From: Arenicola marina
Lineage: Eukaryota; Annelida; Polychaeta; Arenicolidae
Assembly (NCBI GenBank): GCA_964019135.1
Contig: OZ025250.1
Location: 46,779,174 to 46,843,173, forward strand
Direction: 5' to 3'
Length of the DNA stretch: 64,000 nucleotides
Made by a program: the position numbers and the translations under genes
Notes under the pieces: model-generated
The model's input: only the letters and a program-made list of their open reading frames with translations
Database searches by the model: none
What the model was told of the DNA's origin: nothing
In this document: positions 62,601 through 64,000 of the stretch, in pieces
How the letters are laid out: every line of letters begins with the position of its first letter
How positions within the stretch are numbered: the stretch's first letter is position 1

Positions 62601-63047
62601 TCCCCTCCCCAGAGCCGGCGATCCACTACACCCCCTCCCTCCTCTCCCCTCCCCAGAGCCGGCGATCAGGCTGCACCCCCTCCCTCCTCTCCCCTCCCCA
62701 GAGCCGGGGATCCGCTACACCCCCTCCCTCCTCTCCCCTCCCCAGAGCCGGGGATCCGCTACACCCCCTCCCTCCTCTCCCCTCCCCAGAGCCGGGGATC
62801 CACTACACCCCCTCCCTCCTCTCCCCTCCCCAGAGCCGGCGATCAGGCTACACCCCCTCCCTCCTCTCCCCTCCCCAGAGCCGGGGATCCGCTACAACCC
62901 CTCCCTCCTCTCCCCTCCCCAGAGCCCGGGATCCACTACACCCCCTCCCTCCTCTCCCCTCCCCAGAGCCGGCGATCAGGCTACACCCCCTCCCTCCTCT
63001 CCCCTCCCCAGAGCCGGGGATCCACTACACCCCCCTCCCTCCTCTCC
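41655..63047. repeat. giant 44-bp minisatellite, about 486 copies
   Basis: The unit is about 44 bp: AGAGCCGGGGATCCGCTACA, then CCCCCTCCCTCCTCTCC, then CCTCCCC. The left third (to about 51.1 kb) is more varied, with truncated and shifted units. The right part is more uniform, with blocks of units about 0.8-1.2 kb long recurring (marked by CCCTTCTCTCCGCTCC). The last 400 bp have GGCGATCAGG variants. Most units have no stop in any plus frame, which produces open frames up to 2245 codons in overlapping frames. The minus strand of each unit has G-runs of 4, 4, 2, 3 and 5. Each plus unit ends in a pyrimidine tract plus AG. Confidence 0.98.
42281..46358. repeat. 2005-bp tandem duplication within the giant array
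   Basis: Positions 42281-44353 recur at 44286-46358 with a constant 2005-bp shift. Rare unit variants and the encoded shadow peptides are identical in order (for example 42286/44291, 42612/44617, 43095/45100, 43670/45675). I found no difference in the stretches compared. Recent unequal exchange or an assembly duplication are both possible. Confidence 0.92.
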
Positions 63048-63777
63048 CCACTGGGCCTGTTTATCGCAGTGTTCCCCTCCCTGTTTCCAGCACCCTTGAC
63101 TATGGCACAGAAAACCCTCGCTCTTCAAGCAAATAGGATAGTTGCCTTGATATTGCAAGTTGCAAGGCAGGTAAATTTGTTTGGTATTGAGACCTATTGG
63201 AGGCTTTTTGATAAAATGGTTATTCCTGTATTAACATATGGTAGTGAAATATGGGGAAATTTTACTCATGATTGTATTCAACAGGTTCAAACCAGATTTT
63301 GCAAGCACATCCTGCCGTTACCCAGTCAAACTGTCAATGTAGCTGCCATGGGGGAATGTGGAAGAAGGCCCATCAAAGTATTGTGGTGTAAATTGTTAAG
63401 AATGGATGACTCCAGATTACCGAAAGCTTGTTATGAGATGTTGTATAACCTTAATAAGGCTGGAAGAATTACATGGGGAACCGGCGTTAAAACACTCTCT
63501 ATAGACAAGGCTTTGGTATTAGTTGGGTAACTCAGGAGGTGGGATCTGTTGAAAAGAGAAAACAGGTGTTGCAAATATTGTGCTAAAATCGGTGAAATTG
63601 CTGTTGAAGATGAATACCATTTTGTTATGATTTGTCCCCTATATTCGGTGCCTAGAAGAAAATTACTTGCACAAAATCTCATCAAATATCCCACGAGTAC
63701 CAACTTTATTAATATTATGTGTAACCTGGATCAAATTGTAATTAAAATTAAAGTACCTCAATAAACTATTATACAGT
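63048..63777 (+). pseudogene. 3' end of a non-LTR retrotransposon (LINE)
   Basis: The frame from about 63069 has LTYGSEIWGNF, then QTRFCKHIL and GECGRRPI, matching the C-terminal region that follows the reverse transcriptase in many animal LINEs. A stop at 63528-63530 ends it. The same frame resumes with ENRCCKYCAKIGEIAVEDEY and HFVMICPLY, the usual CxxC...H...C knuckle. Roughly 100 residues normally found between these parts are missing. The 5' part of the element is absent: the satellite abuts it. It ends with AATAAA and a repeated ACTATTATACAGT tail. Confidence 0.85.
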
Positions 63778-63789
63778 AAACTATTATAC

Positions 63790-64000
63790 AGTCTGTCAGA
63801 CGCGGCCGCTCCCGGCGTCTGTCAGACGCGGCCGCTCTCGCTGTCTGTCAGACGCGGCCGCTCTCGGTGTCTGTCAGACACGGCCGCTCTCGGTGTCTGT
63901 CAGACACGGCCGCCCTCGCTGTCTGTAAGATTCGGCCGCTCCCTGCGTCTGTCAGACGCGGCCGCCCTCGGTGTCTGTCAGACTTGGCCGCCCTCGGTGT
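63790..64000. repeat. 26-bp repeat with GCGGCCGC sites, continues past the window
   Basis: Eight units of TCTGTCAGACGCGGCCGCTC followed by TCGGTG, with changes in the CG-rich core. It begins right after the LINE tail. Confidence 0.93.

Noticed and set aside
1-64000. tRNA or rRNA genes, centromeric or telomeric repeats
   Set aside because: No cloverleaf-type gene with proper A and B boxes, no rRNA stretch and no TTAGGG-type array was seen. The 38-bp array has higher-order structure but is far too short to argue for a centromere.

Overview
The window looks like nuclear DNA of an animal. Its genes have introns with GT..AG ends, the protein families are metazoan, and poly(A) signals, LINE and SINE remnants and many minisatellites are present. 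The repeat style suggests an invertebrate, possibly a mollusc; that taxonomic guess is inference and no species can be named. Roughly half of the 64 kb is tandem repeat.

Layout. Positions 570-6079 hold about 145 copies of a 38-bp satellite. Positions 7199-7962 hold a 32-bp minisatellite upstream of a two-exon Golgi carbohydrate sulfotransferase (8210-10513, +; 370 aa), whose intron is another minisatellite interrupted by a SINE-like insert. Facing it tail to tail is a complete 11-exon alkylglycerol monooxygenase (AGMO/TMEM195) gene (11807-19809, -; 467 aa). All its splice phases agree and all eight diiron histidines are present. The two poly(A) signals lie only about 65 bp apart.

The AGMO introns are striking. 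Most carry a minisatellite that touches, and often copies, an exon-intron boundary. The end of exon 6 with its splice donor is repeated 11 more times in the intron. The end of exon 9 with its donor is repeated five more times in a 111-bp unit (37 codons). The exon 3 acceptor is repeated in a 119-bp unit. A 20-bp array of CRE palindromes adjoins the exon 8 acceptor.

From 21.5 to 41.7 kb the DNA is arranged as nested inverted repeats around a 200-N gap. Outer arms (about 21.5-25.0 kb and 34.1-41.7 kb) each carry the same promoter-like stretch, splice donor and small exons of an unrecognised gene. An inner palindrome (25.08-29.75 kb), whose outer ends are tandem 14-bp repeats, resembles a foldback transposon. 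The right arm holds a 4.7-kb insertion with terminal inverted repeats; the left arm preserves its empty site. The spacer contains two short DNA transposons with 5-bp target duplications, a LINE scrap and an orphan exon.

From 41.65 to 63.05 kb runs one giant 44-bp minisatellite of about 486 copies. It is open in all three forward frames by composition alone, has a potential G-quadruplex in every unit, and is apparently seeded from a 1.4-copy sequence still visible in the left arm. The window ends with the 3' end of a decayed LINE and a 26-bp repeat containing GCGGCCGC sites.
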